DNA from: Yarrowia lipolytica
Taxonomy: Eukaryota; Ascomycota; Dipodascomycetes; Dipodascales
Assembly (NCBI RefSeq): GCF_001761485.1
Contig: NC_090774.1
Span: 558,001 to 622,000 of the forward strand
Reading direction: 5' to 3'
DNA length: 64,000 bases
Shown one piece after another: positions 28,608 through 38,880 of this stretch. Within the stretch, counting starts at the first letter, position 1. Each line of letters begins with the position of its first letter. The notes below the pieces were generated by a model. It ran no database searches, had not been told where the DNA came from, and saw only the letters and a list, made by a program, of their open reading frames with translations. The position numbers and the translations under genes are program-made.

Positions 28608-30746
28608 ATGCAGATACAAGCATTCGACTCCATTTTCGGAGACGCTTTTGACGACTCTCTGAGAATACCTGCTGAGACAGACGTTCAGGACCTAAACATG
28701 GCTTCTCTGGACACTATCAGGGAGTGGATGAGTCCTGACAATAGCAACGCTGATGTTAGTGATATCCAGGCGTCGATAGCACTCATTCCTCTGATCGAGT
28801 CTGATCTCCTCAACTGGTACCACGAGGTGGTACGAGTGCACTTCCTGGAGAATGTGGCCACTCAGTTGGATTTCAGTAATCTTGATTCACTGGAGAAGCT
28901 TGAGTCAATTGCACTTCGTCTTGAAGCAGCCCGTTTCCACTACCACAGACCTTTGGAGAGTCTATCATTAAGTCGTCATCTGGTTGAGAACTTCCAACAT
29001 TATTTATTTGCATTATTCGAGATCACCTTTGGAGGAACGCCGTATCTCACGGCACTTAGGAACTACATGGTTTCCTGTTCGCTGCCACCTACAGACCGCA
29101 CCATCAACCTGTGCAAGACACTATATAATCTCGGTCTGGGTCCCAAACTGGAGCCCATTCTGTCCAGCAGTTTGGTAGCTGGCATCGAGCGACATATTCT
29201 GAACGTTTATGGTGACGAGTGGACCCTTTCGTGTCTTCCCACCATGACAGTGTGGCTCAAATCGTGTCTTCCTCGCATTGAACAAATGTTTCTGCATCCC
29301 CCTACTCTCGACAGCTTAGTGTGTGTAGGACACCGATACGTGGCTCGGCTGCGTACTTCACAGCTATTTGACATCACTGTGGACTATCCTGACAGCATAG
29401 CTGCGATCCAGGACCTTCGACAGTGTCTAGAGTCTCCCCACCAACGAGCACAGGTAGTTGCAACCTTCCAAAACGCATGCCAGACTCGACTTTTGCATGC
29501 CGGTGCTAACACAGTCGACGTGCTCTCTGCATACATTCATACTACACACACATTTTTGCTACTTGATTCCAAGGGGGTCTTGTTGGAGAAGGTCACCCGA
29601 CCCATCAAGAGATACCTCAAGGAGCGCTCAGATACTGTCACTTCCATTGTGTCTGGTCTACTGGGTAACGAAAAATCGGATATCAAGTCCCTGGCTGAGT
29701 ATCTGTCAAAACCGCCCAGCACTGTTCTCGAGGATGATCTGGCTGACCCTCATTGGGTCCCTGATCCTCCGGATGCTCCATCGGACTTCCGAAAGGGCTT
29801 CGCCGACATTGTAGACGATCTTATCATGCTGTTTGACAATCGCGAGGTGTTTGTGCGAGAGTTTGTTGGTATCTTTGCCGACCAGATGTTGCAGCTAAGA
29901 GACTACAATGTGGGAGAGATTCAGCTACGTGCTGAGCTACTCAAACGTCGATTCGGTGAGCGAACTCTGCAGAATCTAGATGTGATGGTCCGAGATATCC
30001 AGGAGTCTAAGCGTGTGGATACAGGTGTTCACGCAGAATCCATCCAGGGCAAGGCTGTCTATGGTACTTTCCACGCTTCTATTCTGTCCAAACTCTGTTG
30101 GCCGCAGTTGAAGAGTGAGGAATTTCTACTTCCGTCAGCCATTGAGTCTCAGCTGAGTCTCTACGGTACAGGATTCTCAAAGCTCAAACAGCGTCGAAAG
30201 CTCAAGTGGCTGCGCTCTTTGGGTAACGTGGACGTGGAGCTGGAGTTGGAAGATCGAACCGTGGCTTTAACTGTTGCTCCAGAGATGGCTTCTTTTATCC
30301 ACGCGTTCCACGACACCACCGAGAACTCCCTTGAGTATGTCCAGGAGAAACTCAAGATGAGTCCCGAGATGGCACGTCGATGTGCAGCCTTTTGGGTCAA
30401 GGAGGGGGTATTGCAGGAGAAGTCGGAAGGAGTGTTCCGTGTGTTGGAGCGCAAGTCAGAGGCCCAGAATGTTGTGGTTGCTGACGCGTTTGAGGCTTCT
30501 GAGGCTGGCCAGTCTGCCGAAGACAAGGCCATTGAATCGATTCGACAATACTGGTCTTACATTCATGCCATGCTGACAAACAGAGGTTCACTGCCTGTCA
30601 TACAGATGCATTCGTTCCTCAAAATGCTGGTGCCAAAGGAAACGCCGTACACTGCTACTCAAGATGAGCTCAAGCAGTTTCTGCAAGCCATGGTGGATGA
30701 AGAGAAGTTGGATGTCGTTGGAGCCAAATTCAAGCTGAAGAAGTAG
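28608..30746 (+). CDS. APC2: Anaphase-promoting complex subunit 2 (cullin-like)
   Basis: A 712-residue cullin-family protein. The cullin-homology block starts near residue 395 (DIVDDLIMLFDNREVFVREFVGIFADQ, then ELLKRRFGERTLQNLDVMVRDIQESKRVD), followed by ILSKLCWPQLKSEEFLLPSAI, which is the Apc2 hallmark. The C-terminal winged-helix region (about 645-712, IESIRQYWSYIHAMLTNRGSLP) is the APC2 C-terminal domain. Apc2 binds the RING subunit Apc11 and forms the catalytic core of the APC/C, which ubiquitinates securin and cyclins. The length fits yeast Apc2 (853) with a shorter N-terminus. The start at 28608 is the first ATG after a CA-rich leader. Confidence 0.9.
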   Translation: MQIQAFDSIFGDAFDDSLRIPAETDVQDLNMASLDTIREWMSPDNSNADVSDIQASIALIPLIESDLLNWYHEVVRVHFLENVATQLDFSNLDSLEKLESIALRLEAARFHYHRPLESLSLSRHLVENFQHYLFALFEITFGGTPYLTALRNYMVSCSLPPTDRTINLCKTLYNLGLGPKLEPILSSSLVAGIERHILNVYGDEWTLSCLPTMTVWLKSCLPRIEQMFLHPPTLDSLVCVGHRYVARLRTSQLFDITVDYPDSIAAIQDLRQCLESPHQRAQVVATFQNACQTRLLHAGANTVDVLSAYIHTTHTFLLLDSKGVLLEKVTRPIKRYLKERSDTVTSIVSGLLGNEKSDIKSLAEYLSKPPSTVLEDDLADPHWVPDPPDAPSDFRKGFADIVDDLIMLFDNREVFVREFVGIFADQMLQLRDYNVGEIQLRAELLKRRFGERTLQNLDVMVRDIQESKRVDTGVHAESIQGKAVYGTFHASILSKLCWPQLKSEEFLLPSAIESQLSLYGTGFSKLKQRRKLKWLRSLGNVDVELELEDRTVALTVAPEMASFIHAFHDTTENSLEYVQEKLKMSPEMARRCAAFWVKEGVLQEKSEGVFRVLERKSEAQNVVVADAFEASEAGQSAEDKAIESIRQYWSYIHAMLTNRGSLPVIQMHSFLKMLVPKETPYTATQDELKQFLQAMVDEEKLDVVGAKFKLKK

Positions 30747-30984
30747 AAATAGAGAAGTATGGAGATGAACCTGTGAGGTTGTAGTATCGTTTGGACTCTT
30801 GTAAAGGGGATGGGAATACAGTTATGGAATAAGAGGCTGTAGTTAGGCCAATGTTGGATCAACTAGCTATTAAATACAAAAGCCATTGATATACTACGAA
30901 ATACTCTCAACTACCATTAATACTGTTAATGTATTACAGTTTGTCTGAGTTATTACCAGACTAAGACTAGCTGGGCTGGACTGT

Positions 30985-32742
30985 TTAAGGCTTGCATCTG
31001 CCAGTGAATCGAGGGTACAGGGAGCACTCTCGAACAGTGAACCGGTCACAAAGCCATGCGAGAATTCGCTCAGTACCCAGGCCGTAGCCTCCGTGAGGGA
31101 AAGTTCCGTACTTTCGAAGATCAATGAAGAAGTCGTAAGGAGCGGTATCGATGCCCTCTCGCTTGAAGCCGGCCATAAGCTCGTCGAGGTCGTCGATACG
31201 CATAGAACCTCCGGTGATCTCTCCGACGTTGGGCATGAGAACATCGACGGACTCGGTGACTCGGGGATCGTCAACGCACTTCTTCATGTAGAAGGACTTG
31301 ATCTCCAGGGGGAATCGGGTGAGGAAGATGGGCTTGCCGATCTCGTCGGTCATCTTTCGCTCAGCAGCCTCAGCAATATCGTCGCCAAAGGTGAACTTGT
31401 TGCCCTCCTCGTTAGGGATGTTGTGCTCGTTGAGCCACTCCAGAGCATCAACGTAGGGCATTCGCATGAAAGGTCGCTCAGGGGCCTTGAAACCGGGGTT
31501 GAGCTCCTGGACAAGGGGACCGGCAACAGGGTCAGCGAGAACGTAGTCCACAGTTCGGCACAGCACCTCCTCGATGTGCTCCAGGAATGTCTCGAAGTCA
31601 AGGAAGCCAAGCTCGGCCTCAATGTGGGTGTACTCAGACAAATGTCGTCGAGTGTGGGATCGCTCGGCTCGGAAAGACTCGGCGATACAGTAAGCGTCTC
31701 CAACCGAAGGGATGACAGTCTCCAGGTACAGCTGGGAGGACTGGGTCAGGTAGGCCTTCTCCCCGTAGTAGTCGAGTGCGAAAAGAGTGGAACCTCCCTC
31801 AACCTGGGTTTGGACCATGCAAGGAGGTGTGATCTCGGTCATTCCGAGCTCGTCGTAGACTCGTCGGATAGACCGCAGGAAAGAGGCTCGCACTTTCATG
31901 ACGGCAGACAGAGTCTCTCCTCGCACAGTCAGGTATCGGTAGTCAAGCAGGTAAGAGGGGTCAGCGCCCTCCTGGACCTTGTTGGTAATGGCGTCGTCGC
32001 CGGAAGGAGCAAGACCGATGATCTCGTAGAAATCAACGACCAGCTCGTGTCCACCAGGAGCTCGAGCACCCTCAGGAACCTCCTTGAGGGTACCGTAGAT
32101 GGCAACAGATGACTCGAGAGTCAGGTTCTGGGTCTGGAAAGCGTTGGCAAGATCTCCCTGAAGAACACACTGCAGGTATCCAGTACCGTCTCGCAGAACT
32201 AAGAAAGCAACACCCTTCTGGGTTCGCAGTCGATGGACCCAGCCAAACAGCTTGACTCGGGGACCTCGGTTCTCGGTGGTGTCTCTGATCTTGATCAGCT
32301 TGGGTTTGTCCAGAGACTTGTCCTCGGTGATAGTGATCTTCTTGGCAGCCTCCAGACGAGCAGCCTCGGCAGCCTCTCGATCAGCCTTGGAAGCCTCCAG
32401 CTGCTTGGCCTTCTCAGCCTTCTTAACTAGACCGTCAACACCCTTCTTGGCTTTCTTCAGAGCAGAGGGGGAAATGTCCTCGTAAGCGCCCTCAGCACCC
32501 TCAGCTCCGGCCTTGAAGACCTTGATCTGAGCATCAGGGTGAGAGTACAGAGCAAAAGCGGGAGTCTTGTAGGGAGAATCCTGAGCTCCAGAGGCAGAAG
32601 ACTCGTCGACACCCTTAGTATCGTTGACGTAAATTGCGGGTCCAGACACAGACAGTTGTTCGACCTTTTTTTCGAGATCAGCCATGGTGATAGTTGCAAG
32701 TGCAGAATCAGACTCGAAATTTTCAGACGAACTTTGACTCAT
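30985..32742 (-). CDS. DED81: Asparaginyl-tRNA synthetase, cytosolic
   Basis: A 585-residue class IIb synthetase, nearly colinear with yeast Ded81: N-terminal appended region (AQDSPYKTPAFALYSHPDA, ISPSALKKAKKGVDGLVKKAEKAKQ), OB fold (VKLFGWVHRLRTQKGVAFLVLRDG), motif 1 and 2 (CMVQTQVEGGSTLFAL, FRAERSHTRRHLSEYTHIEAE), motif 3 (HGGYGLGTERILAWLCDRFTVRE) and the tail CSLYPRFTGRCKP. It charges cytosolic tRNA-Asn. The ATG at 32742 gives 19 residues before a second ATG at 32685 (MADLEKKVEQLS), and either could be used. The promoter region is shared, over 2.2 kb, with the prolyl-tRNA synthetase gene on the other strand. Codon use is strongly biased, as for highly expressed genes. Confidence 0.97.
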   Translation of the reverse strand: MSQSSSENFESDSALATITMADLEKKVEQLSVSGPAIYVNDTKGVDESSASGAQDSPYKTPAFALYSHPDAQIKVFKAGAEGAEGAYEDISPSALKKAKKGVDGLVKKAEKAKQLEASKADREAAEAARLEAAKKITITEDKSLDKPKLIKIRDTTENRGPRVKLFGWVHRLRTQKGVAFLVLRDGTGYLQCVLQGDLANAFQTQNLTLESSVAIYGTLKEVPEGARAPGGHELVVDFYEIIGLAPSGDDAITNKVQEGADPSYLLDYRYLTVRGETLSAVMKVRASFLRSIRRVYDELGMTEITPPCMVQTQVEGGSTLFALDYYGEKAYLTQSSQLYLETVIPSVGDAYCIAESFRAERSHTRRHLSEYTHIEAELGFLDFETFLEHIEEVLCRTVDYVLADPVAGPLVQELNPGFKAPERPFMRMPYVDALEWLNEHNIPNEEGNKFTFGDDIAEAAERKMTDEIGKPIFLTRFPLEIKSFYMKKCVDDPRVTESVDVLMPNVGEITGGSMRIDDLDELMAGFKREGIDTAPYDFFIDLRKYGTFPHGGYGLGTERILAWLCDRFTVRECSLYPRFTGRCKP

Positions 32743-34970
32743 GTCGTGAGCCTGCCCTAACCCTGTGGCTGGGGACTAATGTGTGTCCCAATTTAGGGTG
32801 AATTATCGGTCATTACGAGCAGATGAATAAATAAATGTGTTCGTTGCAGCTATATCTGTTGGTTTCATTCTTCAATCTTTTCTTAATGACTATTAATGGC
32901 TGTTTTAATTACCACAATCCTCCCATTCAAAGTAGTAAGAGACCTGCATACATCATAACGTTGATGTGATGAGAGAAGTCCCAACTCAACATCGTGTAAA
33001 TAAGATGTTGGTGTTATCTCGGCCTTCCTTTCTCGAGCTGACTGACATGTGAGTCATGAGGACCGGGTATCATTTGAGTGGCGAGTGTTTGTGATTGGCT
33101 TTTGTCCATATTGGGTGCGTACAAAGCTACTTGTAGGCGGTTGTGTTACGGGATTGTGCGTACCAGGCTCCATAAATCTAAAACCATTAGTTGAATCCAT
33201 GTCAACTAAAGATCCGAAATTGCACACCAACTAAGGTAGCATTAATGCGGAGATGGTTATCTGTGACTCGAATGGCTCGTAGAAGACATTATTGAAGAGA
33301 GAGATGCATTAAAAAGTTTTCTGATGAACAGGCAATCAACTCCACAAACTTATCCACAGTACTTGACTCTGTTTCATCTCGCGTAAGTACTTGTACATAC
33401 CGAATCCCAGAATATAAGGAACCATCTCCAACATTAGGCTGCGTTAGCTATTGACTAATGAAATGAATATTTCGGACAAACATCAGAAATTGGACACATT
33501 TAGAAGAGTGCTACTAATGCACTTCCATTCAAACAAGTACACGAAGCATTGATATTAGGATTATATAATCGCTCGACCGATTACATTCGTACACACCCAT
33601 ACCCACAAGCTTTATGGTCACGTGCCTCTCATCGCGTTGGCCTGCCTTATAGGTGTGTGTTTCACGCAACTCTACTGAAACGTGATGGTCACAACCCCTT
33701 CAACCCTAAGTATTGCTGTTGATGTTAGACAGATGGAGAGTAAACGAGTGGCGAAGATGTGAATGGTGTTATGGAGGAGGACCCACGTGACACTTTGTGA
33801 CTCTATACTGCATCGTTATTCTTGTCATTCAATCCTATCTGACACATTCCTTCTACCCTACAAGTAGGTGCTTATCCCTGGTCAACCTTCGGACCCCGTC
33901 GCACCTGATAAGCGACGGGTTTTTGAGATAAGAATCTTGACAACGGAACCTGTCGTTGAGAAGTACATCGCTACTGCTACTGTAATACAAAGGATATTTA
34001 CCCCTGGAATAATATCGTATTCATAGTGGGCATGTACTGTATACAATTGGACAACACGTCCACGTAGTTGAGCTACCGTGTATATCCGAAGGCACTAACA
34101 CAACCCATTATTATTAAACAGCTCGTGAGCGGGGCTTAGGATGAGCACCTAGGGTGGCGCGTACTACTGTAGTTTAGGATGCTTAGTGACACACACGACC
34201 TGACCCTTTTAGAGGTACAGTACTATACTCGTACAATAGTTACGACCAAAGGGCTCGCCCACTGTTTGGCTCTCCCTTTTATGTTTAAGATAGCAGCACG
34301 CCTCGTAGCACCTGGTCAGTGTCTCTGATAACAATAATAGAGTTGCGTTGACACGCAGTTTGTGTGACCAGAGAAGGATACATTTCCCAATTGGGACTGC
34401 TAGCAAATGCGGCCAAGGGATTACGGTGAGGAGAAGGGTGTTCATGGATCGAAGGATGGGGGAAATGGGGAGATTATTGGACTGGGTGACACGTGTAACC
34501 TCCATCCTAAGGCGCCTCCACGGCCTTAAACCCACTCTTCACTCTTCCGTCTCCACTTAGACTTCGCCGTTGAACGCTAATGAGTCACTACCAAGACCAT
34601 GACAGGCAAGAGGGTAGGTGAGGCCACAGGCTCTGAGATTGCATGGTTGGGGGGTCATGCCGTGAAGGGCTGGAGTAGTAGACACCGTGAGTGTTTAGAC
34701 AAGTGTCACGTGATAACACTACACGTCCACACGTAAATATAGATCCCCATACCGGCCCCTCCATTGTGTCTCTCTCGCAGACACCTTCCTTTTACAACCC
34801 AACTTTGGAGTAACGACCGACTCACGTTTTTTTTCCTCCCAATCCAACTTTGTAAGGCACACGCTCAAAATCTCAAATCTGAAATTTTGATTTCACGAAC
34901 TTCATCTGGATATCATATTTGAAAGTGAGTACACTGAAAACACTGACAAAACAAGACCAACACGAGTGAA
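32743..34970. promoter_or_regulatory. Long divergent region between two tRNA synthetase genes
   Basis: A 2,228-base gap without a supported coding gene. It carries five or so CACGTG boxes (33619-33624, 33784-33789, 34490-34495, 34707-34712), three GATAAG/CTTATC motifs close together (33871-33876, 33907-33912, 33927-33932) and a perfect 8-bp hairpin CCCGTCGC...GCGACGGG at 33895-33919 followed by T5. A GTGAGT at 34925 has no matching 3' splice site before the ATG at 34971. An unannotated RNA gene around 33.8-34.0 kb is possible. Confidence 0.5.
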
Positions 34971-36557
34971 ATGACGCGAAAAACAAACGACGCAACTAAC
35001 AAAGTGCCCCCCAAAGCTGCCAAGGCCAAGAACGACAACATGTTGATCGGTATCACCGTCAACAAGGAGGACGACTTCTCCGGATGGTACCAGCAGATTG
35101 TCACCAAGGGAGAAATGCTGGACTACTATGACGTGTCCGGCTGCTACATCATGCGACCTCCCTCCTACTTTGTGTGGGAGCAGATCCAGGAGTGGTTCAA
35201 CATCAAGATCAAGAAGCTGGGTGTCAAGAACGCCTACTTCCCCATGTTTGTGTCTTCTCGAGTGCTGGAGAAGGAGAAGGACCACGTGGAGGGTTTTGCT
35301 CCCGAGGTTGCCTGGGTTACCAAGGCCGGATCTTCGGATCTCGAGGAGCCTGTGGCTATTCGACCCACTTCCGAGACTGTCATGTACCCCTACTACGCCA
35401 AGTGGGTGCGATCTCACCGAGACTTGCCTCTCAAGCTCAACCAGTGGAACTCCGTTGTGCGATGGGAATTCAAGCACCCCCAGCCTTTCCTGCGAACCCG
35501 AGAGTTCCTGTGGCAGGAGGGCCACACCGCCCATCTGACTGCCAAGGAGGCCGAGGATGAGGTCATGGCTATTCTCGACAATTACGAGAAGATCTACAGC
35601 GAGCTGCTGGCTGTCCCCGTCATTAAGGGTAAGAAGTCCGAGAAGGAGAAGTTCGCAGGTGCTCTGTTCACCACCACCGTCGAGGGCTTTATTCCTTCCA
35701 CTGGTCGAGGTATCCAGGGAGCCACCTCCCATTGTCTGGGCCAGAACTTCTCCAAGATGTTCGACATCTCTGTTGAGGATCCCAACGGAGGTGCAGACAA
35801 GCTGTTTGCCTGGCAGAACTCCTGGGGTCTGTCTACCCGAGTCATTGGTGTCATGACCATGACCCACTCCGACAACAAGGGTCTTGTGCTGCCCCCTCGA
35901 GTGGCCCACACCCAGGCCATCATCATCCCCTGTGGCCTGACCGCCAAGCTTGCCGCTGAGAAGCGAGCTGCTGTTATGGACGCCTCCGCTGCCATTGAGA
36001 AGGCTCTGTCCGAGGCCGATGTCCGAGTCGCCTCCGATACCCGAGATACCTACTCTCCGGGCTGGAAGTTTTCCGACGCTGAGCTGCGAGGTATCCCCCT
36101 CCGAATCGAGGTCGGTCCTCGAGATGTTGAGCAGGGAAAGATTGTGGCTGTGCGACGAGACAACGGCGAGAAGATTGTGATGGATATTGCCGACCTGGCC
36201 ACCTCTGTCCCCGAGCTGCTGGAGACCATCCAGAAGGACCTCTTCTCCAAGGCAAAGGAGACCTTCGATAAGCATGTCATCAAGGCCACAACCTGGGACG
36301 ACTTTGTCAAGGCCCTCAACGCCGGTAACCTGGTTCTGGCCCCCTGGTCCGCCTCCATCGAGACCGAGGAGTGGATCAAGGACAACTCTGCCCGAACCGT
36401 CGACCCCAACAATGAGGCCGACGACAAGGCTCCCTCCATGGGCGCCAAGACCCTGTGCATTCCTTTTGAGCAGCCCGAGCTTGCTGCCGACGCTGTCTGC
36501 GTCACTGGCTCTGGTAAGAAGGCTGACAACTGGTGTTTGTTTGGTCGATCTTACTAA
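34971..36557 (+). CDS. Prolyl-tRNA synthetase, cytosolic
   Basis: A 528-residue ProRS of the eukaryote/archaeal type without the bacterial insertion. Class II motifs are visible: motif 1 region (YYDVSGCYIMRPPSYFVWEQIQ), motif 2 (NSVVRWEFKHPQPFLRTREFLWQEGHTAH) and motif 3 region (WGLSTRVIGVMTMTHSDNKGLVLPPRVA). The anticodon-binding domain (IIPCGLTAKLAAEKRAAVMD, LRGIPLRIEVGPRDVE) and the C-terminal zinc-binding-like domain ending NWCLFGRSY follow, as usual for eukaryotic ProRS. It charges cytosolic tRNA-Pro, and codon bias shows high expression. The start MTRKTNDATNKVPPKAAKAK is the first ATG downstream of a C/T-rich leader. I do not give a symbol because several are used for this gene. Confidence 0.96.
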   Translation: MTRKTNDATNKVPPKAAKAKNDNMLIGITVNKEDDFSGWYQQIVTKGEMLDYYDVSGCYIMRPPSYFVWEQIQEWFNIKIKKLGVKNAYFPMFVSSRVLEKEKDHVEGFAPEVAWVTKAGSSDLEEPVAIRPTSETVMYPYYAKWVRSHRDLPLKLNQWNSVVRWEFKHPQPFLRTREFLWQEGHTAHLTAKEAEDEVMAILDNYEKIYSELLAVPVIKGKKSEKEKFAGALFTTTVEGFIPSTGRGIQGATSHCLGQNFSKMFDISVEDPNGGADKLFAWQNSWGLSTRVIGVMTMTHSDNKGLVLPPRVAHTQAIIIPCGLTAKLAAEKRAAVMDASAAIEKALSEADVRVASDTRDTYSPGWKFSDAELRGIPLRIEVGPRDVEQGKIVAVRRDNGEKIVMDIADLATSVPELLETIQKDLFSKAKETFDKHVIKATTWDDFVKALNAGNLVLAPWSASIETEEWIKDNSARTVDPNNEADDKAPSMGAKTLCIPFEQPELAADAVCVTGSGKKADNWCLFGRSY

Positions 36558-37389
36558 TTGTCGGGTGCAAACCACGAGGTTAGTAGAGATGCTAAGCTGT
36601 TTAATCTTGCAGTGAGATGAGACAGGCTCTGCAGTCTCGCTGCGAGTGATAGATTGATCTTATCTTAACATGTGGGATGATGTCTACCGCATGGATGTAA
36701 AATGTATGGTATAGGTAATGATGATGGTTTTAAATAGACTGTGTGGTGCGTGATGTATGATGATGTCATGATGCTAGTGAAGTTGCTGGTATTACGTAGG
36801 CAGAATTCATGATTCAATGGCGAATTGCAGTGGTTATACAGCTGCTGTGACCTAAGAGACCTGTAAGATGCTGGCTATAGTACGATACCGGTGCAAGTAC
36901 TCATACTAATACTCGTACTTAGAAGACTTGCTTCCATTGTTTGCTCCAAGCATATATACTCATTATAAACGTGAGGCAGATGCATGAGGTAATCCATATG
37001 AAGTATGATATGTTCTGCCAACATTATGTACGGATATACTGTTTATACATATATGAATAGCTCCGCCTTGTCGAGCTACGAGTAGTACTATATCCCCATC
37101 CTTCCTACGCGGCATTTCCCTCTACATTTCCAACACTTCTACGAGCCAAGTTTGAGTACAAGTACACGTACAGTATCGGATCCATGGTCAGTGATTATTT
37201 ATATACATTATCTTGAATCTACAGTAGGTCTAGTGTTTAGGGAAAGGGCATACATGATATGTGGGTTGGTGGATCACATTACTCGATCCACGCTCACTCG
37301 GTATGTAGCAGTAACTACGGTACCGCACCACTCAGCCCATGCGTATTGTTTAGTAACACCCACTTTCGCTGAGAAATACAGCTGACTTT
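36558..37389. other. Convergent region between ProRS and HIS2
   Basis: An 832-base stretch between two gene ends, AT-rich with scattered AGTAC strings. No gene or RNA gene could be supported; the short open frame at 37152-37385 has no recognisable content. Confidence 0.45.
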
Positions 37390-38334
37390 CTAACAGGAGA
37401 CCCAGAAACCAGCCTCCTTGGCTCTCACAATCTCAATCTTTTGAGCCTCCACCTTGCCACTCTTCTTAGTCAAGAACCACAGATCCTTGACTCCCAGGCC
37501 CTCCAGATATTCGAGAGTTTTCTTATAGTTGAGTCCCACTTGGGCTACTCCGTGACTATCGTCTGACAGACACAGTCGTCCTCCTCGGTTAATAACAGCT
37601 TTGCAAATGTCAGGCCGGGGATAGGGAGTATTCCAACCCTTTCGAAGAGGAGCAGAAGACACCTCAATGAAACCTCCATAGGAGATGATGAAATCGATGT
37701 TCTTGATGATCTGGTCCCAAACATCTGGCCAGTTCTCTCGCACGTAGTTCTCGGTGGCTCCAAAGCCTTCTCTAATGGTGGAGTACAGTCGAATGAGATC
37801 AAAATGAGCAACCACCTCGGGCTTAAGTTTCTGTAGCATGTTCCATTGGATCTCGTAGTACTTTTTGTAGAGAGCATGTTCAGGAGTAGTCTGGTCGTCA
37901 ATCATATCGGACACAGAGTCAGAAGCATCGCACCATTGGCCCTGGCTGAAATCAATAGGAATGCCGTTGACGTGGTGCACAGATCCAACACACAGGTCAA
38001 GACCATAGTGCTTCTTGAGCTCAACCGCTCGATCCCAGCACTCGGCTCGGATAGACTCACACTCAAAGCCCACCAGAATCTCTGTGTTGGAAGTGTTATC
38101 CTTCTGTAGCTGTCGAGCATGTTTCACATAATCGTCAAAGACCTTAGCGAGATCAACAGGAGTAGTTTTGGACTCAATCTCCTCAGGATACAGATCGGTC
38201 TCCCTGGATCGAGGCATATGTTCTGTGAGACAGAAAACGTCGAATTTCTTGTCCTTGGCTGCCTGGACACATTCTTCAAGACTATCCTTAGCGTGTTGGA
38301 CGTACTGTCCCGAGTGCGAGTGGTGAGAGTGCAT
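37390..38334 (-). CDS. HIS2: Histidinol-phosphatase (PHP family)
   Basis: A 314-residue PHP-domain phosphatase that starts MHSHHSHSGQYVQHAKDSLEE; the H-x-H-x-H-S-G start is the metal-binding motif 1. Upstream codons lack an ATG, and the frame continues only from a TTG. Other metal-site parts are CLTEHMPRS, VGFECESI, DLCVGSVHHVNGIPIDF, VVAHFDLIRLY and LCLSDDSHG. It removes phosphate from L-histidinol phosphate in histidine biosynthesis. The size fits yeast His2 (335). It lies in tandem with CTF8, with 546 bases between. Confidence 0.95.
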   Translation of the reverse strand: MHSHHSHSGQYVQHAKDSLEECVQAAKDKKFDVFCLTEHMPRSRETDLYPEEIESKTTPVDLAKVFDDYVKHARQLQKDNTSNTEILVGFECESIRAECWDRAVELKKHYGLDLCVGSVHHVNGIPIDFSQGQWCDASDSVSDMIDDQTTPEHALYKKYYEIQWNMLQKLKPEVVAHFDLIRLYSTIREGFGATENYVRENWPDVWDQIIKNIDFIISYGGFIEVSSAPLRKGWNTPYPRPDICKAVINRGGRLCLSDDSHGVAQVGLNYKKTLEYLEGLGVKDLWFLTKKSGKVEAQKIEIVRAKEAGFWVSC

Positions 38335-38680
38335 GTTGGTGGTTGAGAAGAATGTCAATCACTGCTTGTCGAGGCACCACTGTGGTTATCGTGAGATGCA
38401 TGCAATTAGGCTTTTGATAGTGACAACGGGAAAAAAAGACTTGTGTAGCTAACCGAAGGTCATATGGGTCATAGGCGAGGATTTCGAACAATGTAGCTCC
38501 AGGAATCACTTCTTGAAGACTGGAGGAGCGTAAAAGATCGTTTCCGTGCGCATTCGCATCATGAGGGTGTTTTAAAGAGTGCTGTTGTGCCTTCAATAGC
38601 CGCCAGTAGTCATAAGCAAATACAAGAATCGGATTCCAATCAATTATTTTAATACTTACAGCCATGTCGTTACAATGCAT
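38288..38680 (-). CDS. Doubtful small open frame between HIS2 and CTF8
   Basis: An open frame of up to 130 codons in the gap upstream of HIS2; another ATG lies six codons in (AVSIKIIDWNPILVFAYDYW follows it). It has no domain that I know and its last 16 codons overlap the first codons of HIS2 in another frame. It is listed because the first 80 residues look more like protein than the usual shadow frames; it may well be chance. Confidence 0.2.
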   Translation of the reverse strand: MHCNDMAVSIKIIDWNPILVFAYDYWRLLKAQQHSLKHPHDANAHGNDLLRSSSLQEVIPGATLFEILAYDPYDLRLATQVFFSRCHYQKPNCMHLTITTVVPRQAVIDILLNHQHALSPLALGTVRPTR

Positions 38681-38880
38681 TTTTATTACCTATAAATATG
38701 TTGATTTGATGCTGTTTTTTTTGAGGCGGTTCACAGTGAGTCAAGAAGAGACTGTTGGTGTATCTTGTCGAGCATTCTTTAATGCACTGAATGCTGGCAA
38801 CTGGGGCGTATGTGCTGTAGTAGAGCACATCCTTTCTTTACAGCCGAGCAGACCTTTCATAACTCGACAGTGTATGGGTT

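Noticed and set aside
34925-34970. GTGAGT before the ProRS start codon as a leader intron
   Set aside because: No YAG acceptor with a branch motif lies between it and the ATG at 34971.
34902-36575. 557-codon open frame antisense to prolyl-tRNA synthetase
   Set aside because: The sense strand is a clear ProRS; the antisense product has no recognisable fold.
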